From NCBI RefSeq assembly GCF_900115775.1, contig NZ_FOXS01000003.1:248001-312000 (forward strand): DNA of 64,000 nt, given 5' to 3'. A program made the position numbers and the translations under genes. The DNA comes from Hymenobacter arizonensis (GTDB taxonomy: Bacteria; Bacteroidota; Bacteroidia; Cytophagales; Hymenobacteraceae). The notes under the pieces are model-generated. The model searched no databases. It saw only the letters and a list, made by a program, of their open reading frames with translations, and was not told the DNA's origin. Shown here piece after piece: positions 9,164 through 18,186 of the stretch; the first letter of the stretch is position 1, and every line of letters begins with the position of its first letter.

Positions 9164-9577
9164 TTACTTTTGTCCGGCCGCGGCAGCCGCCAGCACGGCG
9201 CTGCGCATTTCTTCGGGCGAAGTATTTTTCACGAGGTAGCTGTGGGCGCCTTCGGCCAGCACGGTGCTCACCAGGGAGGGGTCGTCGTGCATGGAGATGA
9301 TGACCACGCGCACCCCGGGAAACTGGGTGCGCAGCAGGCGGGTGGTTTGCAGGCCGTCGAGAATGGGCATTTGCATGTCCATCAGCACGACGTTGGGGCG
9401 GCTGCCTTGGTCGAGCAGCTCCAGCAGTTCCTGGCCGTTGCCAGCCTCGCACACCACCTCAATGCCCGCGTAGCCGCTAAGCAGGGCCCGCAGTCCTTTA
9501 CGGAACAGAATATGGTCGTCGACGATAGCCAGACGTACTGGCACGGCACCCGCAGTAGGAGCGTTGTTGGGAATCAT
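9164..9577 (-). CDS. NarL-type response regulator reduced to its receiver domain
   Basis: 137 residues forming one receiver domain: acidic pair Asp20-Asp21, phospho-acceptor Asp67 (VVLMDMQMP), the switch Ser in VVIISMHDD and the conserved Lys in SYLVKNTSPEE. NarL-family regulators normally continue for about 70 residues into a LuxR-type helix-turn-helix; here a TAA stop follows AAAAGQK, exactly where the linker would begin, and a family C repeat lies about 70 bp further on. Its ATG overlaps the kinase stop by four bases (ATGA), so the two are translationally coupled. It may work as a single-domain regulator or be a truncated remnant. Confidence 0.85.
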   Translation of the reverse strand: MIPNNAPTAGAVPVRLAIVDDHILFRKGLRALLSGYAGIEVVCEAGNGQELLELLDQGSRPNVVLMDMQMPILDGLQTTRLLRTQFPGVRVVIISMHDDPSLVSTVLAEGAHSYLVKNTSPEEMRSAVLAAAAAGQK

Positions 9578-10395
9578 GAGTGTAGAATAAAGGTGGGGGT
9601 GAGCGTGCCGGCTGGCATCAGCGTCACGGGCAAAATGGCCTCGACGCGGGTGCCCACGCCGGGTTCGGAATGGTAGTGTAGCTGGCCGCCAAGCACGGCC
9701 ACGCGGCTTCGTAAGTTAATCAGGCCCATGCCAACGGGCTGGCCGTGAGGGCCGGGTGGGGGCAGTTCTTCCAAGGCTGCCAGGTCGAAGCCCTGGCCAT
9801 CGTCGGAATAAGTCAGGGTGAGCAGGCCGGGCACGGCGTTCACCCGCAACACAATGTGCGGGGCTTCGGCGTGCAGCAAGCCGTTGGTTAGTAGCTCCTG
9901 AGCAATGCGGTACACCATGAGCTCGTGGGGCGGAATGAGCCGGCCCAGGGGGCCTTCCTGCTCCAGGCGCACGTCAGGGCCGTTGTCGGCGGGCACGGCT
10001 TGCACCAGCGCCCGCAGGGCCTGGGCCAGGCCCAACTGCTGCAGGGTGGCGGGCTGCAGGTTGCGGGAAATGCGGCGCACTTCCGCCACGGCCTGGTCAA
10101 TCAGGGCGCTGGCTTCGGGGGCGGGGGGGCTGCCGGGAGCAAACAAGTGCAACTTGGCCAAAGCCAGGATGGTGCCCACGCCGTCGTGCAGCTCGGCTGC
10201 AATGCGCTGCCGCTCGTCTTCCTGCGCCACCAGGGCTGCGGCCAGGGCCTGCTGCTGGGCGGCTTCCTGCATCTGGGTCATTTCCTGCTGCTGCCGAAGC
10301 TGCATCCGCTGGTAGCGCACTACAAACCACACCAGCCCAAGCACAAGCAGGAGCAAGATAGTAGTGAGCAATAGCAAGGGTAGAAAATCCGTCAC
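9574..10395 (-). CDS. Sensor histidine kinase, NarX/DegS-like (HisKA_3)
   Basis: A single membrane helix (about residues 5-25) is followed by a glutamine-rich coiled coil, the HisKA_3 phosphorylation motif ERQRIAAELHDGVGTILA with the target His in ELHDGVG, and an HATPase domain with N-box AQELLTNGLLHA and G-box DDGQGFD. There is no sensory domain, so it probably responds through the membrane helix or a partner protein. Partner: the overlapping receiver gene. The start is uncertain: GTG at 10395 puts the helix at the N terminus, while a TTG at 10425 would add ten residues. Confidence 0.88.
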   Translation of the reverse strand: MTDFLPLLLLTTILLLLVLGLVWFVVRYQRMQLRQQQEMTQMQEAAQQQALAAALVAQEDERQRIAAELHDGVGTILALAKLHLFAPGSPPAPEASALIDQAVAEVRRISRNLQPATLQQLGLAQALRALVQAVPADNGPDVRLEQEGPLGRLIPPHELMVYRIAQELLTNGLLHAEAPHIVLRVNAVPGLLTLTYSDDGQGFDLAALEELPPPGPHGQPVGMGLINLRSRVAVLGGQLHYHSEPGVGTRVEAILPVTLMPAGTLTPTFILHS

Positions 10396-10425
10396 ACGAA
10401 GGCTTCTGACGAGCAGGAAGCGCAA

Positions 10426-10840
10426 AAAAAAAGGAAAACAACGGGGCCTCCAGTTAGCAGGTTTGCGGCCTGGGGCGTGCAGCGCAAGCGCTACAGTTAG
10501 GGTTTTAGTAGAAGCAGGATTTCATGCCCCCAAGGGCACTTGGGTTTATGGGCTACAAGAAAGGCAATCGCCGCGGCATTTTTGAAAAATCAATTATTTA
10601 TACATTCCTCAGTACCCAGCAAAGTGCTAAGTTTTTGAAGACAAATTCACCCATTGCCGGAGCCTGCTGCGCCTATTTCTAACTAAATAGCAAGAGGCAA
10701 AAAGGCAGAAATAAGCTCGGGCTTCGGCAGATGAGTAAGGCTTCAAATGCAAGGCAAACTGTATAAAAAATAGTTTGTGCAGGATTAATGCTTCAAATAT
10801 ACAAAGCTGCCAGCCGAGGGGTGAAGGCGTTTGAACCTAG
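10426..10840. other. Gene-free stretch between kinase and xseB
   Basis: About 415 bp, partly AT-rich, with no supported gene. A reverse-strand TATATTTG box at 10794-10801 could be a distant promoter for the kinase operon, but no -33 element accompanies it. Confidence 0.4.
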
Positions 10841-11152
10841 CTACCAGGGGCGTCCGGCCCCGCCAGCCAGGTCGTCGTGTTCGTCGTCCTCGGCTTCATC
10901 ATCTTCGTCATCCTCGTCCTCCTCATCAGTTTCTTCCTCTTCTTCTGCTAATTCATCGGCTTCGTCTTCGTCGTCCAAGGTGTCAAACACACGGTCGAGC
11001 GAGGCTTCGGCGTGCCGCAGCTTGTGGCGGCACAGCCGAATCAGCTCGGCCGAGCGTTCGACGCGCGTGGTGAGGTCGTCCACGTCCACGGCATCGGTTT
11101 CGAGGGCGCGTAGAATGGTTTCCAACTCCTCAATGGCTTCGCGGTAAGTCAT
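10841..11152 (-). CDS. xseB: Exodeoxyribonuclease VII small subunit
   Basis: 103 residues. The first 65 match XseB: MTYREAIEELETILRALE, then a helical segment with LIRLCRHKLRHAEASLDRVF. XseB subunits decorate the long helical arms of XseA and are required for activity of this single-strand exonuclease, used in mismatch and recombination repair. The C terminus is unusual: about 35 mostly Asp and Glu residues (68-95), longer than in typical XseB of 60-80 residues. It follows xseA on the same strand after a 61-bp gap, so the two should be co-transcribed. Confidence 0.92.
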   Translation of the reverse strand: MTYREAIEELETILRALETDAVDVDDLTTRVERSAELIRLCRHKLRHAEASLDRVFDTLDDEDEADELAEEEEETDEEDEDDEDDEAEDDEHDDLAGGAGRPW

Positions 11153-11213
11153 GTGTATGCTATAGTGAATTAAAAGTGTGTTGATGAGGCAGTGGGCAGC
11201 ACTCTGCTGCCGA

Positions 11214-12584
11214 TTACTGCCCCGTGGTTAGCTGCTGACGCAAATGGCTAAGAGCAGCCTGCTCGCTGATGGCCGCCAGCCGGAGCTCGTGGCGGTGAAG
11301 CTGCCGCTCCAGAGCCAGCTGCAGCTGAAAGCGCCGCCGCAACAGAACCTCGCGCCGCCGCCGGTGATGGCGTATAAACCGACCCAACAGCGCCCGTCCG
11401 CGCTGGCGCAGGCCGCGCTGCTCCCGGGCCAGGGCGCGCCGCGCCGCACGCGGCAGCTGGTGCCGGAAACGCACCAGCCCCAGTCCCAGTTGCCGCAGCT
11501 GTTCGCGCGGGCCCTGGGCGGCCTGGCGGGCGCGGGCGTGCAGGGCCTCGCGGGCATTGTCGAGCTGGCGGTGCGCGGCGTAGCGGCTTTGCCCGCTCAG
11601 CTGGTCGAGGCGGGCGTGGCGCTGGCTGAGCTGGCGGCGGGCCAGCGCCACCACTTGTTCGCCGTAGCCAAGGAAAGCTGCTTCGAGCCGGGCCAGGCGC
11701 TCAACCAGAAAAACGGCCACGGCCGTGGGGGTTTTAAGGGCGCGGTGGGCGGTGAGGTCCACAATGGCTTCGTCGCGCTCGTGGCCGATGCCGGTGAGCA
11801 CCGGCAAGGGAAAGGCGCCCACGGCCGCTGCCAGCCCGTATTCGTCGAAAGCCAGCAAATCGGTGCGGCTGCCTCCGCCCCGAATAATGACCACGGCATC
11901 GAACTGGCTGCGCCGGGCGCGCACGCCGTCCAGAGCGGCGCGAATGCTGGCGGGGGCTTCGTCGCCCTGCATCATGGCCGGAAAAAGGGTTAGGGCAAAG
12001 TCATAAGATGCTTCGTCGAGCTGCTGCACAAAATCCTGGAAGCCGGCCGCGGTGGGGGAGGAGATAACGGCCAGTCGCTGCGGTGCCAGGGGCAGCGTGA
12101 GCAGCTTCTGCCGCTCCAGCAGGCCTTTTTCTTCCAGCAGGCGCAGGGTTTTCAAGCGCAGCAAAGCCAGCTCGCCCACCGTGTAGCTGGGGTCAATGGC
12201 CGTTACGTCGAGGCTCAGCCCGTATTGTTCGTGAAAGCGCACCTGCACCCGGAGCAGCAGTTTTAGGCCGGGGCGCAGCGGCTGGCCGGTGTGGCGCTCG
12301 AAGGCCGGCGCCAGCTGCTGGTAGCGCTGGCTCCAGAGCGTGGCGCGGGCCTGGGCTTTCACGGGCGTGCCGCGACTGTCGATGGTTTGCTCGGTGAGGG
12401 TGAAGTAGCAATGCGCACCGGCAAAGCGGGGCACGGTCAGCTCAGCTACTTCAGCAATCACCCAGTAGGAGTCGGCCAGCTGTTGCTGCAGGGCCTGCCG
12501 CACCCGGCCAAGCAGGTCGGCGAGCCCGAGTGGGGGAGGAGGCAGAATGGGCGGAAGCTCGGGGCGGCGGTTGTAAAGCGGCAT
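11214..12584 (-). CDS. xseA: Exodeoxyribonuclease VII large subunit
   Basis: 456 residues in the standard order: OB-fold DNA-binding domain (about 20-120, YWVIAEVAELT...AHCYFTL), catalytic domain with AVISSPTAAGFQDF, RGGGSRTDLLAFDEYGLA and GIGHERDEAIVDLTAHRALK, and then a long basic coiled-coil arm rich in Arg and Gln that binds XseB. It degrades single-stranded DNA from both ends without a nucleotide cofactor. The ATG at 12584 gives a proline-rich N-terminal extension of about 20 residues. xseB follows directly. Confidence 0.95.
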   Translation of the reverse strand: MPLYNRRPELPPILPPPPLGLADLLGRVRQALQQQLADSYWVIAEVAELTVPRFAGAHCYFTLTEQTIDSRGTPVKAQARATLWSQRYQQLAPAFERHTGQPLRPGLKLLLRVQVRFHEQYGLSLDVTAIDPSYTVGELALLRLKTLRLLEEKGLLERQKLLTLPLAPQRLAVISSPTAAGFQDFVQQLDEASYDFALTLFPAMMQGDEAPASIRAALDGVRARRSQFDAVVIIRGGGSRTDLLAFDEYGLAAAVGAFPLPVLTGIGHERDEAIVDLTAHRALKTPTAVAVFLVERLARLEAAFLGYGEQVVALARRQLSQRHARLDQLSGQSRYAAHRQLDNAREALHARARQAAQGPREQLRQLGLGLVRFRHQLPRAARRALAREQRGLRQRGRALLGRFIRHHRRRREVLLRRRFQLQLALERQLHRHELRLAAISEQAALSHLRQQLTTGQ

Positions 12585-12631
12585 CGGTGCAAGTTACGGG
12601 CGAGGGACGTAGCAGGGCAGGAAAGAACAGA

Positions 12632-12840
12632 AAACTCCCCTCAGCTGAGGAGGGGACGCTGGCGCGAAGCGCCAGCTGGGGTGGTTGAAATCGTTGAACG
12701 AGGTAAGAACAATACTTGCATGAGTCACACGGCTATCGTTCGGGTGTCGTTGGCTACGCCGACCTTCGGTTCAACGAGCGCAACCACCCCCGTCCGAGCC
12801 TTTGGCTCGAACATCCCCTCCTTAAAAAAGGAGGGGAGTT
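12632..12840. repeat. Family A palindromic intergenic repeat, copy 3
   Basis: The ends are AACTCCCCTCAGCTGAGGAG and CTTAAAAAAGGAGGGGAGTT. At about 209 bp it is the longest copy because of an insert at 12750-12772 that also occurs inside family B (complement at 33888-33910; variant at 51506-51528). It lies upstream of the first M13 peptidase gene. Confidence 0.85.
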
Positions 12841-12939
12841 GGTCGTTCTATTCTTTCTTCTTTTGTCCGCCTTGCAACCCCGATGAATCCCGGGTGTCTG
12901 TAACTTCACGGCATATTTTCCCAACCCAACACTCTTTTC

Positions 12940-15012
12940 ATGTATTTAACTTCTATTGCGCGGCGACTGAGCTTGGCCGTGCTTGGCCTGGGTAGCATGG
13001 CTACCACGGCCGCGGTGGCGCAAACCACCAAGCCGGCCGCGGCTTCCACCCAAAAAGGCGTGGGCATCAACGTCGCCAACATCGACCCGTCGGTGAAGCC
13101 CTGCGAGGACTTCTTCCATTACGCTTCGGGCAATTGGCTCAAAAACAACCCCATTCCGGCCGCTGAATCGCGCTGGGGCTCGTTCAATGAGCTGGCCGAC
13201 CGCAACAACGCCACCCTGCGCGCCATCCTGAACGATGCCGCCAAGAATGCTCCCAAGGCCCGTAAGGGCTCGAACGAGCAGAAAGTAGGCGACTTCTACG
13301 CCTCGGCCATGGACTCGGCCGCCATCGAAGCCGCCGGCCTCAAGTACCTGCAGCCGCACCTCAACCGCATCATGGCCATCAAGGACCTGGGCGAGATGCA
13401 GCGCTTCCTGGCCGACCCCAAGGCCCACGCCGGCAGCGTGTGGTACAACTCGGGCGTGGGGCAGGACGAAAAAATCAGCACCCAGTACGCGGTGCAGTTT
13501 TACCAGGGCGGCCTCTCGCTGCCCGACCGCGACTATTACCTGAAGGACGACGCCCGCTCCAAAGCCATTCGAGCGGCCTACGACACCTATTTGGTAAACA
13601 CCTTTAAGATGCTCGGCGATAACGAAGCCACGGCCAAAGCCAACGCCGCCGCCGTTGCCCGCATCGAGACCCGCCTGGCCAAAGCCAGCAAGAGCCGCGT
13701 GGACCTGCGCGACCCCTACGCCAACTACAACAAGATGACGCTGGCCCAGGCCGACGCCGCCTACCCCAACCTGGCTCTGCCGCTCACGCTTAAAGAAAAT
13801 AACCTCGGCGCCGCCAAAGAGATAATCGTGGGGCAGCCCGAGTTCATGAAGGAAGTGAGCACTATGCTGAAGGAGGAGCCTATTGCCGACCAGAAGCAAT
13901 ACCTCCGCTTTCACCTCGTGACCGGCGTGACGCCCGCCCTGCCCAAGGCGTTTGTGGACGAGAACTTCCGTTTTGCCCAAACCCTGACCGGCGCCAAAAA
14001 GCAGCAGCCCCGCTGGAAGCGCACCCTGGGCGCTACCGACCGTGCCCTCGGCGAAGCCTTCGGCCAGCTGTATGTCGACAAAGCCTTCTCGCCCGCGGCC
14101 AAGGCCCGCGCCAAGGAGATGATTGAGAACCTGCGCGTGGCCTACGCCGACCGCATCAAGGCCACCGACTGGATGAGCGAAGCCACCAAGAAGGAAGCCC
14201 TGACCAAGCTCAACGCCTTTGTGGTGAAGATTGGCTACCCCGACAAGTGGAAGGACTACTCCAAGCTGAACATCGGCCGCGAGTCATACCTCAACAACCT
14301 GCTGGCTGCCCGCGAGTGGGCCAACCAGGATGAAATCAGCAAGTTCGGCAAGCCGATTGACCGTAACGAATGGGGCATGACCCCGCCCACGGTAAACGCC
14401 TACTACAACCCGCCGATGAACGAGATTGTGTTCCCGGCCGGTATTCTGCAGCCGCCGTTCTACGACCCCAAGGCGGATGACGCCGTGAACTACGGCGGCA
14501 TCGGCGCTGTGATTGGCCACGAGATGACCCACGGCTTCGACGACCAGGGCCGGCAGTACGACTCCAAGGGCAACCTACGCGACTGGTGGACCAAGGAAGA
14601 TGCCGACAAGTTCAATGCCAAGGCCGCCATTGTGGGCAAGCAGTACGACGCATTCATGCCCCTCGACTCGGTGCACGTGAACGGCAAGCTGACCATGGGC
14701 GAAAACCTGGCTGACCTCGGTGGCCTCACCATTGCCTACGCCGCGTTCAAGAAAACCCCGCAGGCCAAGGCCGGCAAAACCATCGACGGCTTCACGCCCG
14801 AGCAGCGCTTCTTCCTGGGCTACGCCCAAATTTGGCGCAACAATTCCCGCCCCGAGGCCCTGCGCCAGCAAGTGCAAACCGACCCGCACTCGCCCGCCGA
14901 GTTCCGCACCAACGGCCCGCTCATGAACATGCCGGAGTTCTTCGAGGCCTTTGGCTGCAAGGATGGCAACAAGATGATGCGCCCCACCGCCGACCGTTCC
15001 AAAATCTGGTAA
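12940..15012 (+). CDS. Secreted M13 (neprilysin/PepO-like) zinc metallopeptidase
   Basis: 690 residues. A signal peptide of about 29 residues ending in AVAQ is followed by the M13 N-terminal domain (CEDFFHYASGNWLKNNPIPA) and the catalytic domain. Zinc ligands are His527 and His531 in VIGHEMTHGF and Glu588 in ENLADLGGL, with Asp592 supporting. The substrate motif NAYYNPPMNEIVFPAG and the C-terminal CKDGNKMMRP...KIW are also typical. M13 enzymes cut short peptides; this one should be periplasmic or exported. It is followed by a close paralog in the same direction, so the pair arose by tandem duplication. A family A repeat precedes it and another follows its stop by five bases. Confidence 0.95.
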   Translation: MYLTSIARRLSLAVLGLGSMATTAAVAQTTKPAAASTQKGVGINVANIDPSVKPCEDFFHYASGNWLKNNPIPAAESRWGSFNELADRNNATLRAILNDAAKNAPKARKGSNEQKVGDFYASAMDSAAIEAAGLKYLQPHLNRIMAIKDLGEMQRFLADPKAHAGSVWYNSGVGQDEKISTQYAVQFYQGGLSLPDRDYYLKDDARSKAIRAAYDTYLVNTFKMLGDNEATAKANAAAVARIETRLAKASKSRVDLRDPYANYNKMTLAQADAAYPNLALPLTLKENNLGAAKEIIVGQPEFMKEVSTMLKEEPIADQKQYLRFHLVTGVTPALPKAFVDENFRFAQTLTGAKKQQPRWKRTLGATDRALGEAFGQLYVDKAFSPAAKARAKEMIENLRVAYADRIKATDWMSEATKKEALTKLNAFVVKIGYPDKWKDYSKLNIGRESYLNNLLAAREWANQDEISKFGKPIDRNEWGMTPPTVNAYYNPPMNEIVFPAGILQPPFYDPKADDAVNYGGIGAVIGHEMTHGFDDQGRQYDSKGNLRDWWTKEDADKFNAKAAIVGKQYDAFMPLDSVHVNGKLTMGENLADLGGLTIAYAAFKKTPQAKAGKTIDGFTPEQRFFLGYAQIWRNNSRPEALRQQVQTDPHSPAEFRTNGPLMNMPEFFEAFGCKDGNKMMRPTADRSKIW

Positions 15013-15017
15013 CAAAA

Positions 15018-15196
15018 AACTCCCCTCCTTTTTTAAGGAGGGGATGTTGTCGCTGTGCGACAACGGGGGTGGTTGCGCTCGTTGAACGACACCCGAGCGA
15101 CTTTGCTGTCACTCGTTCACCCATCGTTTAACGACTCAACCACCCCCGTCCGAGCCCTTGGCTCGAACATCCGCTCCTTAAAAAAGGAGGGGAGTT
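15018..15196. repeat. Family A palindromic intergenic repeat, copy 4
   Basis: It begins five bases after the first M13 stop and ends about 43 bases before the second M13 start. Both ends carry the CCCCTCCTT/AAGGAGGGG hairpin, the right one in slightly degraded form. The left subterminal stem is TGTCGC/GCGACA, a third variant of this module; the right one is CGAGCC/GGCTCG. Confidence 0.85.
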
Positions 15197-15238
15197 GGTC
15201 GTTTCCGGCAAACTTTACATCAACCATTTCCCAATCAA

Positions 15239-17350
15239 ATGCATCAATTCTCTTTTGTGCGGCGCGCGGCTCTATCTGCAGCGCTGTTAGGACTGGTGGC
15301 TGGCGCGGCTCAGGCCCAGACCAAGGTAAAAACCAAGACCAAGACCAATTCAGCTACTACCAAGAAAAAGGCGGAAGTGCCAACCGGCATGGGGCAGCCG
15401 GGCGTCGGCGTCACGCTGTCTAACCTCGACCGCACGGTGTCGCCCTGCACCGATTTCTTTCAGTTTGCCAACGGCAACTGGATAAAGAACAATCCGATTC
15501 CAAATTCCGAAACGAGCTGGGGTTCCTTCAACGAGTTGCGTAACCGCAACCGGAGTGTAGCCCGTCGTATTCTGGAAAAAGCTGCGGCCGACCGCACGGC
15601 CAAGCCCGGCTCGAACATGCAGAAAGTGGGCGACTTCTACGCTGCAGCCATGGACAGCGTGGCCGTGGAGAAAGCCGGCTTGAAGTACTTACAGCCCCGT
15701 CTTAACCAAATCAATTCCATCCAAGACCTGGCTGGTGTGCAGCGCTACCTCGCCGACCCCAAGAACGTGGGCAAGGGATGGTATGGCTTTTACGTGGCCC
15801 AAGACAGCAAGAACAGCAACGCGTATGCTGTACAGATGCGGCAGGGTGGACTGACCTTGCCCGACCGCGACTACTACCTCAAAGACGACGCCCGTTCCAA
15901 GGCCATTCGTACGGCGTATCGCAACTACCAGGTAAACCTGTTTAAGCTGCTGGGCGACGACCAGGCCACGGCCGAGAAAAACGCCGATGTGGTGACCCGT
16001 ATGGAAACCCGCATGGCCAAGGCCAGCCGGGACCGGGTGGCCCTGCGCGACCGCGAAAGCAACTACAACAAGATGACCGTGGCCCAGGCGGTGACCGATT
16101 ATCCCAATTTAAACCTTCCCCTGCGCTTGAAGGAAAGTGGGTTGGCTGATGCCAAAGAGATAATCGTAGGTCAGCCCGACTATCTGAAAGAGGCTAGCGC
16201 CATGATGAAGGAGGAGCCCATTGCCGACCAGAAGCAGTACCTGCGCTGGCACCTGGTGGAGTCGGTGGTATCAGCCTTGCCGAAGGCATTTGTTGACGAA
16301 GAATTCCGCTTTACGCAGGTGTTGTCGGGCGCTAAGCAGCCGCAGCCCCGGTGGCGCCGAGCGTTTGCCGCCACGGATGGTGCGTTGGGGGAAGCCTTCG
16401 GTCAGATTTACGTCGACGAAGACTTTAGTCCTGCTGCCAAGGCTCGGGCCAAGCAGATGGTAGAAAACATGCGCATAGCTTATGCCGAGCGCATTCAAGC
16501 CACGGATTGGATGAGCGCCGCCACTAAGGCCGAGGCGCTGAAGAAGCTGAATGCCTTCGTGGTGAAGATTGGCTACCCCGACAAGTGGAAGGACTATTCA
16601 GACCTAAATATCAGCCGCGAAAGTGCCCTGAATAACTTGTTTGCTACTGCTGAATGGAGCACCAAAGACAACCTTACCAAGTTCGGCAAGCCCGTAGACC
16701 GCACGGTATGGGGCATGACCCCACCCACGGTAAACGCTTACTACAGCCCCAGCCTCAACGAAATTGTGTTCCCGGCCGGCATCCTGCAGCCGCCGTTCTA
16801 CGACCCCAAGGCGGATGATGCGGTGAACTACGGCGGCATCGGCGCCGTGATTGGCCACGAAATGACCCACGGCTTCGACGACCAGGGCCGTAAAGTCGAC
16901 TCGGAGGGCAACCTGCGCGACTGGTGGACCAAGGAAGACGGCGAGAAGTTTATGGCCAAAGCCGACGTGGTGGGCAAGCAATACGACGCCTTTTCTCCCC
17001 TGGACTCGGTGCACGTGAACGGCAAGTTGACCATGGGTGAGAACCTCGCCGACCTTGGTGGCCTGACCATTGCCTACCAGGCTTTCAAGAAAACGCCGCA
17101 GGCCAAGGCTGGCAAGAGCATCGACGGCTTCACCCCAGAGCAGCGTTTCTTCCTGAGCTGGGCTCAAATCTGGCGTGTGAATATGCGCCCTGAGTCCTTG
17201 CGCCAGCAAGTACAAACCGACCCACACTCGCCCGGCCAATTCCGTTCCAATGGCCCATTGCAGAACTTTCCGGAGTTCCACCAGGCCTTCGGCTGCAAGG
17301 ATGGCGACAAAATGGTGCGCTCGGCTGCCGACCGCGCCAAAATTTGGTAA
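15239..17350 (+). CDS. Secreted M13 zinc metallopeptidase, tandem paralog
   Basis: 703 residues, closely similar along its length to the gene upstream. A signal peptide of about 26 residues ends in AAQAQ and is followed by a Lys/Thr-rich linker absent from the paralog. Catalytic residues are His540 and His544 (VIGHEMTHGFDD) and Glu601 with Asp605 (ENLADLGG). Large parts of the 3' half are nearly identical to the paralog at the DNA level, for example around 14440-14560 and 16780-16900, while the signal and linker regions have diverged. This suggests recent duplication or gene conversion. A strong terminator follows. Confidence 0.95.
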   Translation: MHQFSFVRRAALSAALLGLVAGAAQAQTKVKTKTKTNSATTKKKAEVPTGMGQPGVGVTLSNLDRTVSPCTDFFQFANGNWIKNNPIPNSETSWGSFNELRNRNRSVARRILEKAAADRTAKPGSNMQKVGDFYAAAMDSVAVEKAGLKYLQPRLNQINSIQDLAGVQRYLADPKNVGKGWYGFYVAQDSKNSNAYAVQMRQGGLTLPDRDYYLKDDARSKAIRTAYRNYQVNLFKLLGDDQATAEKNADVVTRMETRMAKASRDRVALRDRESNYNKMTVAQAVTDYPNLNLPLRLKESGLADAKEIIVGQPDYLKEASAMMKEEPIADQKQYLRWHLVESVVSALPKAFVDEEFRFTQVLSGAKQPQPRWRRAFAATDGALGEAFGQIYVDEDFSPAAKARAKQMVENMRIAYAERIQATDWMSAATKAEALKKLNAFVVKIGYPDKWKDYSDLNISRESALNNLFATAEWSTKDNLTKFGKPVDRTVWGMTPPTVNAYYSPSLNEIVFPAGILQPPFYDPKADDAVNYGGIGAVIGHEMTHGFDDQGRKVDSEGNLRDWWTKEDGEKFMAKADVVGKQYDAFSPLDSVHVNGKLTMGENLADLGGLTIAYQAFKKTPQAKAGKSIDGFTPEQRFFLSWAQIWRVNMRPESLRQQVQTDPHSPGQFRSNGPLQNFPEFHQAFGCKDGDKMVRSAADRAKIW

Positions 17351-17408
17351 GCTATTTGCAAGAAGCCATTTGAATCACGAGTGAGAAACTGTTCTCCCTC
17401 CTGATAGA

Positions 17409-17443
17409 AGAAGGCCCGTTCCCTTTGGGAGCGGGCCTTTTTA
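17409..17443 (+). terminator. Rho-independent terminator after the M13 pair
   Basis: The stem GGCCCGTTCCC/GGGAGCGGGCC with a TTT loop is followed by a run of five T. Confidence 0.85.
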
Positions 17444-17484
17444 TGTTTAATTGGTTGATGCTGAAGGCAGCGCTGCGCTCCATC

Positions 17485-18186
17485 CTACTCTGCCAGCAGC
17501 AGCGGCAGGGTTTGCAAGCGCTGCTGCACCTGCTGCAAAACGGCGGGAGCCACGGGCACTTGGGTGCCGTGCTGGGTTAGCAATTCGCTCAAAAGGGTGT
17601 GCAGGTTTTGCACGTCGGGGCGGAGGCGGTGGCACACGGCGCTCCATTGTTCGGTGCCCAACTCGGGGGTGGCCAAGCACATGTGGCGCACCGCAATGGC
17701 GAGGCTGGCCACGTCGGCCAGGGCCGTGAGCGCCTCTTGCTCGGTGGGGCTGAAGGGGCGGGGCTGCTGCCCAATCAGGCAAAGCACCCCAATGGCCTGG
17801 CCATCGGGCATGCGCAGGGGCGCCGCGGCATAGAAACCCGCTCCCAAAGCCAGCGCCGAGCGGATGGCCGGCGCATCGGCGCCGGTCTGAGCAGCCGCGG
17901 CCAGGTTTTCGTACGCCAGCGTGTGAGGCTGCAGAATTGCGGTTGAGCACAGCGCGTTTACCCGCGGGATGGCCGTCACGGCAGGTAGTCCGTACAGGGC
18001 CGGAAAGCGTACTTCCTGTTCATCTACCAGCGCCAGAAAGGCCAGGGGCTGCGCAAAAAGCGTAGCGCTCAGGGCTAGTAGGTCGTTCAAGATGTCGTCG
18101 GGGGCGACGTGGCTGAAATCGTAGTGGCGCAGCGTTGCCAGGCGTTCAGCTTCGTTGGGCGGAAGCAGGGAAGCGGGCGTGAGCAT
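17485..18186 (-). CDS. GAF-domain protein
   Basis: 233 residues made of one GAF domain (about 20-170) and a helical tail. The start NEAERLATLRHYD is the conserved entry of many Bacteroidota GAF proteins. LALVDEQEVRFPALYGLP and GFYAAAPLRMPDGQAIGVLCLIG match the GAF core, with the usual closing PRPFSPTEQEALTALADV. No output domain follows, so it is either a small-molecule or redox sensor acting through protein contacts or a regulator of an unlinked kinase. It is convergent with the M13 genes across a terminator. Confidence 0.85.
   Translation of the reverse strand: MLTPASLLPPNEAERLATLRHYDFSHVAPDDILNDLLALSATLFAQPLAFLALVDEQEVRFPALYGLPAVTAIPRVNALCSTAILQPHTLAYENLAAAAQTGADAPAIRSALALGAGFYAAAPLRMPDGQAIGVLCLIGQQPRPFSPTEQEALTALADVASLAIAVRHMCLATPELGTEQWSAVCHRLRPDVQNLHTLLSELLTQHGTQVPVAPAVLQQVQQRLQTLPLLLAE

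Noticed and set aside
12946..13980. A 344-residue reverse frame opposite the first M13 peptidase
   Set aside because: Shadow of a well-supported gene, with low-complexity Gly/Val composition.
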